NCBI RefSeq assembly: GCF_032854445.1 | Contig: NC_088302.1 | Coordinates: forward strand, 33,199,979 to 33,263,978 | Length of the DNA stretch: 64,000 nt | DNA from: Liolophura sinensis | Lineage: Eukaryota > Mollusca > Polyplacophora > Chitonida > Chitonidae | Reading direction: 5' to 3' | Shown here: positions 32,862 to 45,159 of the stretch, piece by piece | How the letters are laid out: the number at the start of each line of letters is the position of its first letter | How positions within the stretch are numbered: position 1 is the first letter of the stretch | The notes under the pieces: model-generated | The model's database searches: none | The model's input: the letters and a program-made list of their open reading frames with translations, nothing else | What the model was told of the DNA's origin: nothing | Translations under genes and position numbers: made by a program

Positions 32862-33852
32862 AGTTGGAAATTTGGCCATTCTTCCTCTTATCACGCTCGA
32901 GAGACTTTTTTGACAGAGGTCTGGGCAAATGAATTCGATGTGTTTGATAGTGATGTTCGATAGATATATAGCTCCCATCCATAATCAGCAGATTTGTGTG
33001 CAAAAACTAGACTCTCGCTATTTAAAAATATACTTATATACAGTCAGTTGGAAAACGCCTTCAGCAGCCAAAATCAGGACTTGACTCAATATGATGATTT
33101 GGCCTAGCGTGTGGTGAGCAGTGGTTGTAAAGTAGACTTGACCCCATATATGAAACTCGGCCAAACTTCTGGAGTATCTTTATCTGTATAATTTTTGAGA
33201 TATAACAAATATCAAACCAAATTACTGATAGTAATGAGCAGCACGTACATGTCCTGTTTAGATTAAATTGGATATGAATTAAGGTCCACGTTTTCCAACT
33301 TTCAGTGTTTTATTATGTTATTGTGAGAAACCACAGAAGCACAGACTATAGCAGAGCTGCTATAGCCTGCCATCAGTAGTGGTAATACAGAATGTTTAAC
33401 CGTAAATAACTTCGCTCCACCATAGATGTTCACAATCTTTTATACACAATTCATATCTTAATAAGGTTACCATGCAACTTTTCTGATACAGCATTTAAGA
33501 CATCAAATCCGCTTTGAGCAAAGATGCTGTAATCAATACTGTTAGATGTGCGACTTGCTTCAAAGGCGTTTAAGCTTTTGACACCTGTCCGGTGAGAAAC
33601 AATATTATAACGGGGACAATTTGAAGACAACCCAAAAGCTTGGATTGGAGATATGTAACCTCAGGTAGACTGTAGAAGTAGGTCAGCGTTAGTTCTGTCT
33701 TCACACAGACAGCTCGAGCTAATATATAAGTAGACCTACATGCAGTATATGGCTGTCCTGGCTGGCTCAGCTTATCAAGTTACACACCCCATTATTGGGG
33801 ATCAGTGGGCGAGGTTGTAATACCTGTTGAGTGGGGAGTTAATAATGCATGT
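32862..33852 (+). repeat. Long direct repeat D2, copy 2 (LTR-like)
   Basis: Partner of 21,107-21,968 in the same orientation. It keeps the TATA-like AATATATAAGTAGACC near 33,720 and holds about 180 extra bases (33,430-33,610) absent from copy 1. Confidence 0.75.
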
Positions 33853-33887
33853 AACCTCGCAGTTCATGGCTCCATATACACCTGGGT

Positions 33888-34118
33888 CCAGTTGTTCGAA
33901 AGTTTATCATGCATTAAGCCATGTTTTAAATTTTACCCAAACTCAGCAGCCAATGTGGTTGTCCAGAGCCAAAGTATAACAGCAGCAGACTTATATTTCA
34001 TATTTAATATGCTGTCAAGCAACTGTTTGGGGGCTATGTACAAACTTGAAGACTTGGATTAAAGTTAAATCCGGTATTAGGTCTTAAAACAGTTTTGAAC
34101 TACTGGTTCCTTGGTCTT
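33888..34118. mobile_element. MITE, family M, copy 1
   Basis: Left end GGGTCCAGTTGTTCGAAA and right end (complement) GGAACCAGTAGTTCAAAA form imperfect inverted ends of about 18 bases. About 230 bases, no coding capacity. Similar to 37,962-38,214. Confidence 0.65.
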
Positions 34119-34119
34119 A

Positions 34120-35215
34120 AAATTGTAACATAAACAGGGTTACGCGAACACCTATATATGGCTGTGACATTAAGCTTATGACATATACCATCAATCGGCT
34201 TAGCAAACAAGAACGATGGTATTCAGCGTAATCTGAATGGTGTTATAAGATACTGGCCATGAACCATATATTAGTAATCTTGATAAGTATAAATAGAGTG
34301 TACGTTTCATACTCAACCATAGCCTTCATACAGATATACATAGATTACATTCGGTTGGATATAAAGGGTCTTTAGATGCTATTTGTCCAAGACAATGCTT
34401 TATCATCTCGAGAGTAAACTTGGGAATGGAAAGGTAAATGGAATATATGAAGGAAAATCATTCTGATACAGCAATCTAGACATGAAAATAAACTACATAT
34501 ACTTAATACAACACGGGCAATATTTCAGCCATATCGTGAACATTTTTTAAAAAAGAGGCAGTGGATGGTTTTCAACATGAAACGTCAAAAATAGAACAAA
34601 AAAGACGAACGTATTAAAAGCCTGTTAAAAAGAACTTACCTTCGTTAAACCTCGAAGACCAAAACGTTTTGTTTATAATGTAGATAATCGTGTATATGTA
34701 TATAGTTGATCCATTGAATAGCTTAGCATAATAAATAGACAAAGTAATTCCAAAGAAACTCATTTTGACGATCTCAATATTTTGGCTCTAAACAAGTCGT
34801 CACGAGGAGAATTGTGCCAACTGAGGCACGTTTTAGCTATGTGCACATGGACACAGTAGGCTCCAAGAAAGCACAAATAACAAACAATGTTTACTAAGCC
34901 TTCTAAAAGCTATTTTGGGTCTGTTGCTTTCTTTAGTATCTGGTAGCATGGTGGCCTGCACGACGCTTCCAAACAATACTAAGCGCACGTGGAGTTCGTT
35001 CTGAATATAGAGTATTTTAATATTGTTCACAACCGCAGTTTATGTGAAAAAAAAAAACACAAAGGAAAACGATGAAAATGTTATTCATAAAACTTCCTGT
35101 ACGTGTTACTGTGTTTTTAAAAACATTTTTCTTTCAACATGTGGTCAATTTTTGAAAAACAAAAATGTTAAACTTCATTTGGATTGGACTGATCAGTGGC
35201 GCCAAGTGGTACACT
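34120..35215. other. Anonymous intergenic sequence
   Basis: No gene or repeat recognised in about 1.1 kb. Confidence 0.5.
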
Positions 35216-35217
35216 TT

Positions 35218-35311
35218 GAGTGAGTGAGCGCTTGGAGTTTAACGTCGTACTCAACAATTTTTCACTCATATGACGACGAAGGAATCATTAGGGTGCATGT
35301 ACGTGTAATGT
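35218..35311 (-). mobile_element. SINE family B, 3' tail
   Basis: GAGTGAGTGAGCGCTTGGAG, GTCGTACTCAACAATTTTTC and GGGTGCATGTACGTGTAATG are the complement of the end of the 50.9-kb SINE. Confidence 0.85.
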
Positions 35312-35314
35312 GAA

Positions 35315-35620
35315 ATAGAGTTCGCGCCAAAAAAAAAACTGACCTACTATTCAAGTGAACTTGTACCGCTAATAATTTACAAAATTAGTGAGTTGCACAT
35401 CGGTGTGGATGATAGAAAGTCCTACAAAACTTCTGAAGTTTCTGCAAGGGAAAGTTTCTGCTGTAGTTGAGGAATATCGCGAACACACTTCATGTGCAGA
35501 TGGTTTGAACGGTAAATCTGGCCTGAAATGAAAACTGTATGCGCCACGGAATGGAATCTGGTCATACAAAAAAATCACGAAGCAGACAATACAAGAAGAC
35601 GACTCAGATGATTATTTTTG
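35315..35620. other. No recognisable feature
   Basis: A short minus frame is not supported. Confidence 0.45.
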
Positions 35621-35622
35621 AA

Positions 35623-35700
35623 TTTGATAATAAACTTTGGTTACAGTTTGCCTTTGATTATAAACTTTGATTACAGTTTGCCTTTGATAATAAACTGCAG
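35623..35700 (+). repeat. 30-bp tandem repeat, 2.6 copies
   Basis: TTTGATAATAAACTTTGGTT and its continuation recur at 35,653 and 35,683 with one to three differences. Confidence 0.85.
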
Positions 35701-35959
35701 ATTAAAAATTGAACTTTTTCCGAGGGTTTAAGGACAGTAAATCGCATGTTCATATAAGTAGGTCAGCACTGCATGGGCATCCCCTTTTACAAAGACAGGG
35801 CTTTCCGAGCCAGAGGTCACCCAGTGCGAAAGTAGTTTGGCGCTTGCGATTGTTCAGAGAATGGTGATATGGGAAAATATCGTACGGTTCTGTATCAGGG
35901 GGATAACACGCATTGGTATAAGATAATAAACATTTATGGTGTTGGTTTGATGTCAGTGG

Positions 35960-36470
35960 GACAGATTTGGCAATGAACTTGTTTGTTTCCAATGTGCCAA
36001 GAAGGGTCATGAGAGCTTCGATTGCGAGAACTCTTTTAGGTGTTCAAATTGTAACGGACAATACCGTGCCCAAACATTTGACAGGTGAAACACCTAGATG
36101 GGTTTGGGATGTGTTGATCCACCCTGACACTGTAAGGGTCAATGAGTATAGATTGTGGCAATGCGATTTTATTGAAAGTAAATAGATATGTAGTAAGTTT
36201 CACCACATTGCCATTTCTCTTAATTGAAGAGAATCATTTGACCTTCGCGACGCTCTAAGTTGTCAGTTCGACGCAAATTTCGTCCTCCCGTGAGGTCATC
36301 CAAATCAGAATCATGTTGTTTTTATAGAGTTATAGAGTGAAATGAAAGATCTTAAATCTGCATTTAAAAATTGCACATGACACTGCGTGGGGTCCTCATT
36401 ATGTTTATAATAAATGTCTGAACCATTTACAATCTAAGCCATTTGAGACTCTCGTGGATTTGTATTATCT
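35960..36470 (+). pseudogene. Non-LTR retrotransposon ORF1 end (CCHC knuckles) and endonuclease tail, copy 2
   Basis: Frame from 35,972: VCFQCAKKGHESFDCE gives a perfect C-x2-C-x4-H-x4-C zinc knuckle at 35,984-36,025, followed by a partial second one (FRCSNCNGQYRAQTFD, His replaced). This is typical of the nucleic-acid-binding ORF1 of jockey/I-type elements. Near 36,390-36,465 a WGPHYVYNKCLNHLQSK stretch resembles the region before the reverse transcriptase. The segment between is full of stops. Confidence 0.75.
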
Positions 36471-36474
36471 GGGT

Positions 36475-37240
36475 TCTCAGACATACTGATCCACTTGATT
36501 ACCGCCCCTTAGCTCTTACCAGCCGTATCTCTAAGACAATGGAGCGGATGATAAATGGTAGGCATGTTTGGTTCCTTAAATCAAACAATATTCTAATATA
36601 CATTGTGGTTTTCCTTAAAGGTCAATCAACATTTGAATAGAAAGATATACACATGTACAGTTTTCTCGGTAAACTGTTTTAAAAACATGCCAGTTTTCGA
36701 TTTTAATTTTGGCTCTTATATTTGTTTTAAACCAATCACCGCCTCGTGTTTTCAACTTGTTCTCCATCAACAATATGGCTAAAATATTGCCGATGATTCA
36801 TAATGATTCATTCGTTCATTCAATCAACTTTTGTCGATTTAAAACTTTTATATGTAATGGTTTTATCAATAGTGAACATGTAGATTTTATATTTTCTGCA
36901 TTTAAACTCCTCGGTATGCATTTTTTTGTTGCAAGAGGAAAATTTATTTAGACCCTGAGCTTAATGTTTATGGAGAATTAGTGATTCAGAAGAATGTTGG
37001 AGAAAATATAGTTTTGGGGGAGATATTTAATATGAAATTGTCTTTTATGCCCCACATAAGGATGCCTAAAACCAATATATACCGATCTAGCATGAGGTCT
37101 TTAATGGACTTCGGGACAATCATTTACGGTTCCGCAAGGAAATAGTATCTAAAATATTGAATCCAGGGTTTAAGTATTAGGCTTGGTGCCTTTAGAACCT
37201 TACTAGTAGATAGTTTATATGTCGAGCCTAACTAGCCTAA
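36475..37240 (+). pseudogene. Non-LTR reverse transcriptase, copy 2
   Basis: DPLDYRPLALTSRISKTMER and MINGRHVWFLKSNNI match copy 1; then FKTFICNGFINSEHVDFIF, IIYGS-type DNA near 37,120 ('atcatttacggttcc', also at 30,995), and IQGLSIRLGAFRTLLVDSLY at about 37,155-37,220. Large internal deletions include the YVDD region. Confidence 0.8.
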
Positions 37241-37246
37241 GGCACG

Positions 37247-37530
37247 TAATCGTCAGTTACTTTTGAATCACAATCTCTTCGCTTCTGATCTGTAACGCTC
37301 GTCATTTTCAAACTGTATCTAATACCGCTTAACCTGGGGCTAGGGTTCGTGAAGGCAACCATGCTCATCACATCTGCATGATGCCTTTACGATCAGTTGC
37401 AATCAATGCGCGACTGAGATGCCTTGTTTAATTGTTATTTGACCTGGAACTCATTCATGGACTACGAATTTCAACTTTGATATGGACTTCATGCCTGGAA
37501 TATCCACTGTCTGCCCTGCATCATTGAAAA
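37247..37530 (-). repeat. Inverted-pair repeat IR1, right copy
   Basis: Complement of 24,208-24,488. It directly follows the end of non-LTR copy 2. Confidence 0.8.
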
Positions 37531-37559
37531 CTGATGACCGCTTCTCCCTTGTGTGTTAC

Positions 37560-38665
37560 CGGAATTATTTCCTATTTGTACAATTTTTTACATACCTTTG
37601 TCTTTGGGAGCTAGTGTTAAACGTTGTTTTGGAAATGGATCTTGCGATTATCGACTTGGAACGCCCTTTACGGACTACGAATGGTATACGAATATCGGAC
37701 ATGACGTTGATATTTACACTACATAAAAGTCAAAAATAATTTTTAAAAAATTTAAAACAGAAACCATTGGTATCTTAGTACTTACATTTTTTGCTAAAAT
37801 CCCACATAGGAGTTTTTGTATTGATTTAAAAAGTATGTGGTGTGTTTATGACCTAGAATACAAACGCTGCTCTCCAACCATAACGCTTGCGTTGAACGGC
37901 TACTAACGGGATGTCGTGCTCAAGGGCATGAAATCGATTCACTGCAACAGGACTGGCCTCATGGCCCAGTTGTTCGAAACTGTAATACTAAGTGTAAGAG
38001 CTAATACTGTTATTAATTCATATTTTATATTTTAATTTTTAGCCAAACTCCGTAGTCAATGCAGTTCTCCAATGTCAAAATTTCACAGCGGCAGGTTTAG
38101 TTCATATTTACTACAATATTACACACTTTCTTTAGGCTAAACACAAACTTGAAAACTCGGGTTAAACTTAAATTTGGTATTAAGTCTTAAACCAGTTGTG
38201 AACAACAGGGACCTGGAAAATATTAATTCCATATCCCGCCGCCGGGGTCGAACATGACAGGATAAAGCCAAATTCCTTGTTTTCACAGGTGTATTTGTCT
38301 GAGCACTTAGTGAGACGCCATCATCGTTGGTATCTTACAAGACATGTTTTATACAATGTTAGCAACAATACAAATACTGAGCAACAATGCAAATGTTGAG
38401 CAACAATAGAAATATTGAAGGATGGGGTAAAAGAAATTGGAAGAAACCCAAAGCCCAGATATGTGAACCAAGACAAACCAGGGCAAACGGACCACAATCG
38501 AACTACGTCTTATTACATGACAGTAGACAGAAAGTTACGAGCACTGGAATCTCAAAGGCTAACCGAAAGATCTACTAAGCTGAATAGAAGATATCCAAAC
38601 AAGATTCAAAACGTGGAGAAACTTCTTGAAAATCATAATTTGGTGTAATAAAGTTTACTTTTGGC
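37560..38665 (+). pseudogene. Family R1 unit, copy B, with MITE insertion
   Basis: Plus-strand relative of the 5.2-kb frame. FFTYLCLWELVLNVVLEMDL and DLERPLRTTNG match its N-terminal part, GWGKRNWKKPKAQIC its basic C terminus, and ESQRLTERSTKLNRRYPNK the 4.9-kb segment. Order and strand sense are as in the 5.2-kb copy. Stops and an extra stretch of about 220 bases plus a MITE (37,962-38,214) separate the parts. Confidence 0.65.
37962..38214. mobile_element. MITE, family M, copy 2, inside R1
   Basis: Left end TGGCCCAGTTGTTCGAAACT; right end, on the complement, GGTCCCTGTTGTTCACAACT. Other R1 units read straight across this point ('cctctggaaaatattaatt' at 39.65 kb). Confidence 0.75.
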
Positions 38666-39004
38666 CATTCAAGCTCTCTGGCCTGTTTCGAATTTTACGC
38701 CTAGTTAAATTATAGTTTAAATAAAGAATTCGATTTGCAAGTTCAATATATTTGGAAAGCGAGAGTTGGCTGAATGGGGCCGATGACTTAGGAACATCAA
38801 ATTGTAATAAGATGATGCCACGACCTTTTCCAAGTATTTGTAAAGTACTGATTTATCTCCATGTAATGGAACCATTTCCTTAAACAGGCACAGGTAAATT
38901 TACATTACATGTGTGTATAGATTAAATGTGTATATACTGGCTGACCAGCACATCCAGATTGTAGCAAGGATCACATCGACGGCAGTTGGACGTTGGGGGA
39001 GTGA

Positions 39005-40130
39005 AGAAGCCTAGATTTGCGGGAAACTGGTTTTGAGGCAAATTGCTGGACAAGATTTACCGAATCCTGAAAGACAGACAGGTTATTGTCTGCTCACCCG
39101 CTTTTCTAATATCTCAACAGCTGACAGTGTCTGCCAAAGGCAGTGGGTATAATACGCTCTTCTTAGGCTCCAGTAACACTGAGTCTAGCTGCTTTTCCGG
39201 TTGAATTCAAAATGTTAGTGGGTTTGTTTTAGCGATGTAATATGTTCGGAACAACACTGTCACACTATGTATAGAATATGCAGTATGACAACGCTATTTC
39301 AGTCAAACCTAGATAGACTGTGTGTCAGTAATAATAGGTCTCTGCTTGGTTTAGCGATTTGAAAATATTAGCCCATATGGAACATCGCACCACATTTATA
39401 ATCAAAAGTAGTAAATAATATTTTTAAAAAAAGTATTTCTCACCCAGCTTCCATTGAAATCATGGGTGCTTGTATAATAGTCATGCAGCTTAAATCCTCT
39501 GAACTTGAGTTTCAACCAGTTTACCCATGTATGTTTATGACAAAAAATACTAAAGTTAAACTCCAAACACAATGTTTACGTTAATACTCTATGAACAGGT
39601 TTTCACGCTGAAGGACGCTGTAATCGATTCACTGCAACAGAATTGTCCTCTGGAAAATATTAATTCCTCATCCACTCGACTGGGTCAAACATGACGAGAT
39701 AAAAGCAAATGGCTCGTTTTCAGAGATGTATTTGTTTAAGCACTGGATGGCACGCCATCATCGACGATATCTTACAAGACATGCTTTGTCCGCAACAATA
39801 CACATCCTGAAAGCTGTTGGTAAACTAAACTGGAAGAAACCCAAAGCACAGATGTGTGAACGAAAGCTTAAGAAAAAGAGTCGCTCATTCGATGACATTT
39901 AACAAACCAGGGCAAACAGACCGAGATCAAACTACGGCTTATTACATCTCAGTAGACAGAAAGGTTACAAGCAATGGAAATATCAAACAGTCACCGAAAA
40001 ATCTGTCAAGCTGACCCAAAATATACCCAAACAAGATTTATGATGTCGAGGAAATTCTTTTTGGAAGTTAGACTTCGAAGAATGTCAGTAACAAGTTAAA
40101 TGCATTTATGGAGTGAGAGCTGAATCAGGC
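39005..40130 (+). repeat. Family R1 unit, copy C
   Basis: The longest continuous unit: matches copy A at 15,475-16,464 plus 17,551-17,640 without either insertion, and copy B at 38,210-38,660. Contains GGAAGAAACCCAAAGCACAG and 'ccaaacaagatttatgatg'. Open frames are short, so the C-terminal coding phase is lost. Confidence 0.75.
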
Positions 40131-40199
40131 CATTGATCTGGTTAGCAGCATCAACTTCTAAGATGAGGCAACGGCTTTTTCCACTCTTATGTACAGTAC

Positions 40200-40830
40200 T
40201 GATGGAACTGCAATAGAACCATTTATATAAACATACACAGATATGTATTCATATTGTATCAGTGGTTTGCCTGTAGCGCCCCCGTGGAATGCTTATGGAA
40301 CATCTTACTTTCCAACTGTCTGACCACAGAATGCAACATTGTTTTACACTGACAGTAGCTGTACGTTAGTGAAATAAAAAGCCTGGATTCTCAGAAAACT
40401 TTTGGGAAAAATCACCAGGTCAAGAGAACTGCAACCTAACAGACAGACAGGATATTGTCTGGTGTCTCAACAGCTGACAGCATGCCAAGGGAGTCGGTAG
40501 AATATGTCCTTTACACTGAGCTAGCTAACTTTTACTTCGAAGAATGTCAGTAACAAGTTAAATGCATTAGGAAAGCGAGATTTGACAACATCGTTGACGT
40601 GTTTACCTCTTTGGCAACATTAAATTCTGCAGAAGAAGATGGTGGATCGCCCTTATCGCAGTGTTACTTGGGCTGCCTAAAGACGATCAATTTTCTTAAA
40701 ACATGTACAGATATATACCTGTATGGTATAAGTGGTTTGCCTGTAACCACCTGTGAAATGGTTTTGGAACATCGAATATTCCAATTGGTTGCTCAGCATA
40801 TGCGCAGACTGCAGTAATAATTTGACCCTA
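40200..40830 (+). repeat. Family R1 array end, shortened unit D
   Basis: 'gcctggattctcagaaaac', 'gatattgtctggtgtctc' and 'tcgaagaatgtcagtaacaa' repeat parts of copy C at 40.38-40.56 kb with a large internal deletion. 'gtataagtggtttgcctgta' at 40.72 kb repeats 'gtatcagtggtttgcctgta' at 40.26 kb. The 72-codon plus frame here (40,599-40,817) is not conserved in the other units. Confidence 0.55.
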
Positions 40831-40834
40831 ATGA

Positions 40835-42135
40835 TAATTGAGTATTAGTGGAGCAGTAGTAATATGATAGCGGTCGTAGAGTGCTACTGTTTGTGAGTTC
40901 TTATGTGCTGAAAATATTGATTTATTACTGTTTTCATCCAATCAATAAACAAACTAAAAATGGAAAACATAACATTTATAAAGCCGAATTTACTTCCACC
41001 TAACCACTTCCAGACGCGATTACGAATTTTGGGCTTGTTTTCAAAATCTACTGCAAAAATAAGTCGACAGCCAAATATTTCTTAATTGAACACGCTATAC
41101 AAACTTCCTAGTCGGCAAACTGAGTTGGCTGTGTAGGCTTACGTATCAGAGCTTTTGTAAACCGGATCCCAGTATCTCGGTCGTGCTGGCTGTGCTGTCA
41201 TTAACGTGGAATTAACGGTCTTATTTTGCACCTGGACTAATTGTCATCCTGCTATACATGAAATATCACAGACCTTGAGGCCACAGGTGACACATACACT
41301 GTAAGTAAATGGAGTATCAAATCGAATAAGGGAAGCGCTGTATCATTATGAGGTACATAAGTTTTTAACATATTCAAAACTGAATTCTTTTAGATGAGAA
41401 AATTTTTGGTTTAAAGCTGTCCTTATCACCACGGGGCTGTACGGTACTAAAACATGTTTCTATTAGTCTATTAACCAGTTGAATAAATCATTCTTTCAAA
41501 GTTGATTTTTGTAAATAAATTCACAATTTTTTTAACGTAACAGGATAAATGACAGTTTCTTACCTTTACTCTTAGTTTATACTTTACTTATAAGAGTAAT
41601 GTAAAAGCATGAGGATTTGCATAACTTACTGTTTGCTGCTTAGTCTCCATAAATAGGCCTATTTGTTGAAACGACTAATATATGCAACCATCTAATAAAC
41701 ATGCCGTTGAAACTATTTCTCTGCTGCAATAAACAAGGGCCTATCTTCAGGTGCACTAACTTTGCAGAAGCGTGTCTATATGACAGCGTAATTTCATCAG
41801 AAGAAGTAATATCACAACAGAACATGGGAAACGCATTGGTTCTACCTGTAGTTACATCACTCATCACATACATTATGATACATAAATCTCAACCTCGCAT
41901 TAATTGGTGTATATAATTACATAGGCCTATGCATGTCACGTTTTTATTTCAGACACCATGTCTACAGATTCAGCAAGTAAAGATGAAGTTGATTATAAGT
42001 CTAAGATATTAACATCTGCTTTAGTTATACATGATTAAGTTGTTTCCGATTTGATAATGCCCCTTTTCCGCGGTCAGCTAAAACATTTATTTCGCCACAG
42101 TTTATTGGGTCGCTAACCAGTCTAGAATTCAGATG
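40835..42135. other. Anonymous intergenic sequence
   Basis: No gene recognised; overlapping frames on both strands at 41.64-41.92 kb are chance. Confidence 0.45.
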
Positions 42136-42139
42136 ACCG

Positions 42140-42260
42140 GCTGCAGCTTTGAAGCGAGGGTTTCCTCCGGGATATGTTCGGTTTCCTCCATGCATAAGCC
42201 TGACGGCTGTTGTAAAAGTAAACATTCATTGAGTATAGGGTGTTAAACTGATCAATCAAG
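42140..42260 (+). mobile_element. SINE-like 3' region, diverged
   Basis: 'gggtttcctccggg', 'ggtttcctccatgcataa', 'ctgacggctgttgtaaaagt' and 'cattgagtatagggtgtta' follow the order of the family A body and tail. Confidence 0.5.
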
Positions 42261-42264
42261 CTAA

Positions 42265-43565
42265 ACAACAAACCATTTAGTAAACAACCCAGATTTTCCC
42301 CTCCTCATACTATGTATTTACTGAGTGTTTGGAAAAATAACCCTTTTTAATTTAGGCAAATGATCTCAAAATTCAGCAAATGTTGCTACACGTATGTCTT
42401 GGTATACAATTTGAAATATTATTCATTTATATTATATTTATTGTATAATTTCTGCCCATCTAGTTTCCAAAGGGACGTATGGGACCGGTGTTCACGACTT
42501 AGTACAGGGAGACATGGCTGTGACTGATACGGTAGTACGGGAAAGCCTGGCCACAACTGACAAAGTAGGTTGGTCTACGCCAGAAATGCAGAAGGCAGAC
42601 AAAATGACAGACAGACAGATATAATATTACTGGCGTTCCATTCATTGAGCAGACGAAATGATTGTACCATAATTAACTATTATCACACGTTAGATTAAAA
42701 GTCATTGGTTTGACTTATACGTCACTGCCTATTTGCACTGCCTAAAAAAATCCAAAAGAAAAAATATCATAAATATAATTTTGAAATCAGCTGTTGATTG
42801 ACCCGATTTTATTTGCTACTAAATTCACATTTTAAAATAATTTCTGCCGTCAGCCAGTATGTTCCAAGGCAGAGGACTGCATCCCTTATAGAAAGTACAC
42901 AGCCAGTACTGATGTTGCCCGATTAACTCGAGCAGTGGGGGAAAGCGCCATGTTAGCCTTTCTGTTTATGGGTTGGATGATCAACACCCGAGGCTTTTAC
43001 TGTATTTGTACAACAGCATAATTGTGCAGCATGAAATGTCTCGGTCGCTGTTGAGAATGATTTATTCGGTTCAAGTTACATATTCTCATATATCTGATCT
43101 CATATTCTCAGGTATATCAGCATGATTTCTAGCCCATACAGATGTTTTATCGTCTTTATCTTGGAAGACGTGAAGACGAGCTAAAATATTTCATTTGGAT
43201 TAGTTCTGATTACAGTGATGAGCGATGAGTTTTGTAGCAGATAGAAACTCACTACTAATGAATCTTAACTCATGTTTTTGTTGGTTAATCATGATCGAAA
43301 GAAACACAAAGCAAGGAAAATAAAGATAGGTGAATGTTTGAAGTAAACACTGCAGTTTTCTATTATATTTTTCAACCCTCTGGACGCCATTCTTCTCACA
43401 GAGGCCCAGCTATTTTCTTGTCTTTCCCATGCAGGTAATGTAAAGTTGTAACTAATATATCTACCATTTATTCGGGTTTGTACGCATGTGCTGAAGTATA
43501 TAGATACAATGGCAGCGGTGGTAGCAGTTGCGATACCACTACTGTATAAAATGACCACAGAGTGG
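42265..43565. other. Anonymous intergenic sequence
   Basis: No recognised feature. Confidence 0.5.
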
Positions 43566-43690
43566 AGGGTAAACACCAGAGCAGCGACGATAGTGTGATT
43601 GAGGGCATAAACGTTGACACGTCACCGGTGAAATCCGGTCTTTTGTCAGTTTACATAATTTACGGTTTTATTCTGATAATGTAAAGGTAA
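43566..43690 (+). repeat. Palindrome-cored repeat (family P), copy 4
   Basis: Contains CCAGAGCAGCGACGATAGTG and TGACACGTCACCGGTGAAAT, then TTGTCAGTTTACATAATTTA. Confidence 0.7.
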
Positions 43691-43704
43691 ATATAAATAC
43701 CAGA

Positions 43705-44010
43705 ACCACACCTGCTAGTAATGATAGTAATGGTTGAAACAGCTAGCTGCAATGGCGGCTGTAGGGAGAGAGATGCTAGTTATATTAGTATGACTAGTAG
43801 TAACAGTATTTTTACGTAACGGTAGCAGTAGTAGTGGCCATGATGCTATATTTGTACGTGTGGTAATGATTGTGGTAGCAGTAGCAGTAATGGTCACGGT
43901 AATACTAGTAGCAGTAGTGCCAGCTGTAATAGAACTAATATGGTTAGTGGTAGCATTAATATTAGTACTAGTATTAGAAGTAATGGGAGTAGTGCCAGGG
44001 GCAGTAGCAG
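43705..44010 (+). repeat. Imperfect GTA/GCA trinucleotide-rich tract
   Basis: GTAGCAGTAGTAGTG, GTAGCAGTAGCAGTAATGG and similar stretches over 300 bases. The valine-rich plus frame and threonine-rich minus frame over it are products of the repeat. Confidence 0.75.
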
Positions 44011-44049
44011 TCTTTGTTATTTTTGTTGTGGCGTTTTGTGCTTAAAAGA

Positions 44050-45155
44050 TCTATTATAGGCATGGAATATAGGCCTACACTGAAACCAACCTGTTGTCAT
44101 CCAGGCAAAACAACAGAAGCGTCCCGTTATTCTCGATGGACAGCAGATTTGAAGAGTTGGCACCAATTATGATAACTCATATTTCTCATGCAATATCAGT
44201 ATGACGTTTATTTTTTGTACTGGGAACTAAGAGGCAGAACAACCCGTTTGGCAACGGTCTTTGGTTAGCCAACAGCCTTCCACACCGTCTACAACGTAAA
44301 TCATGATTTGTCAGCCGTGATCATTCCGTGGTATGTCACTATACTTATGCATATCGTGACAACAGACACAAAGTCCATTTGCGCCTATATTTAGGCCATG
44401 GATTGACAATAGTACAGCTGTACATATTTTGGCGAAATATATCAGCACTTTGTAAAAATTACGTGGGATAGTTTTAAAGCTCCGAATTGTTTTACAATCT
44501 GTTTGTATTATATAGGCGCATCACAACTGTACCTTGCATCAATTTTAATAGAGTGAAAATTATCAACGCATTTAACCATATTTGTATGTTTAATAATAAT
44601 AAAGGTACAGGTATTCATTGCGAATATTGTTGGACATTTTAGAAAACCCTGCCCACGGTTTGCATTGCTGGTATGTCGTCCTTGGGCGAAGATGGGACAG
44701 ATCAACGATTTACAAGTAACTTTTTGTCCATAAGATATAGGACATATTATTGTCTTTTTTATGAATACTGTCACTAGTGCATGCGGCTTAAAAAATTGCG
44801 TTGGACCCTTTAACTGGAGGGTATAACTATGTATACGCTTTAGAAGATACAAATAACCATCAAAGAAACAATTTATAATAAAACAACTTTAAGGATTCAG
44901 TCACCCTCTCAAGGTGTTTAAAGCAACACCCCGAAATCCAATATATTCCATTGTTTTCGTTTTATAAGAATGTGTATTAACCGAAATCTCTGATTACGAT
45001 ATTTTCAATCAATATTTGTTTTCATTTAAAATTTTATACAAATACTGAACTGACCGAGAAAATAATCGTGACAGCTGAATAATGGAAGCAATTTGTCTGG
45101 CAGATTTATGCCATACCCACGCCAGTGATTACTTGGGCAGGCCAAAGTACTATAT
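44050..45155. other. Anonymous intergenic sequence
   Basis: A 114-codon minus frame (44,508-44,852) shows no family, signal or codon support. Confidence 0.45.
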
Positions 45156-45159
45156 TTGC

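Noticed and set aside
21107-33852. A complete LTR retrotransposon bounded by the D2 repeats
   Set aside because: The 11 kb between them holds a Polinton relic, non-LTR and Tc1 sequences and no LTR-type gag-pol in the right place.
35750-36010. 86-codon minus frame
   Set aside because: It lies opposite the ORF1 sequence with the zinc knuckle and has no features of its own.
43860-44045. Valine-rich, membrane-like plus frame
   Set aside because: Product of the GTA/GCA repeat; the opposite strand is equally open.
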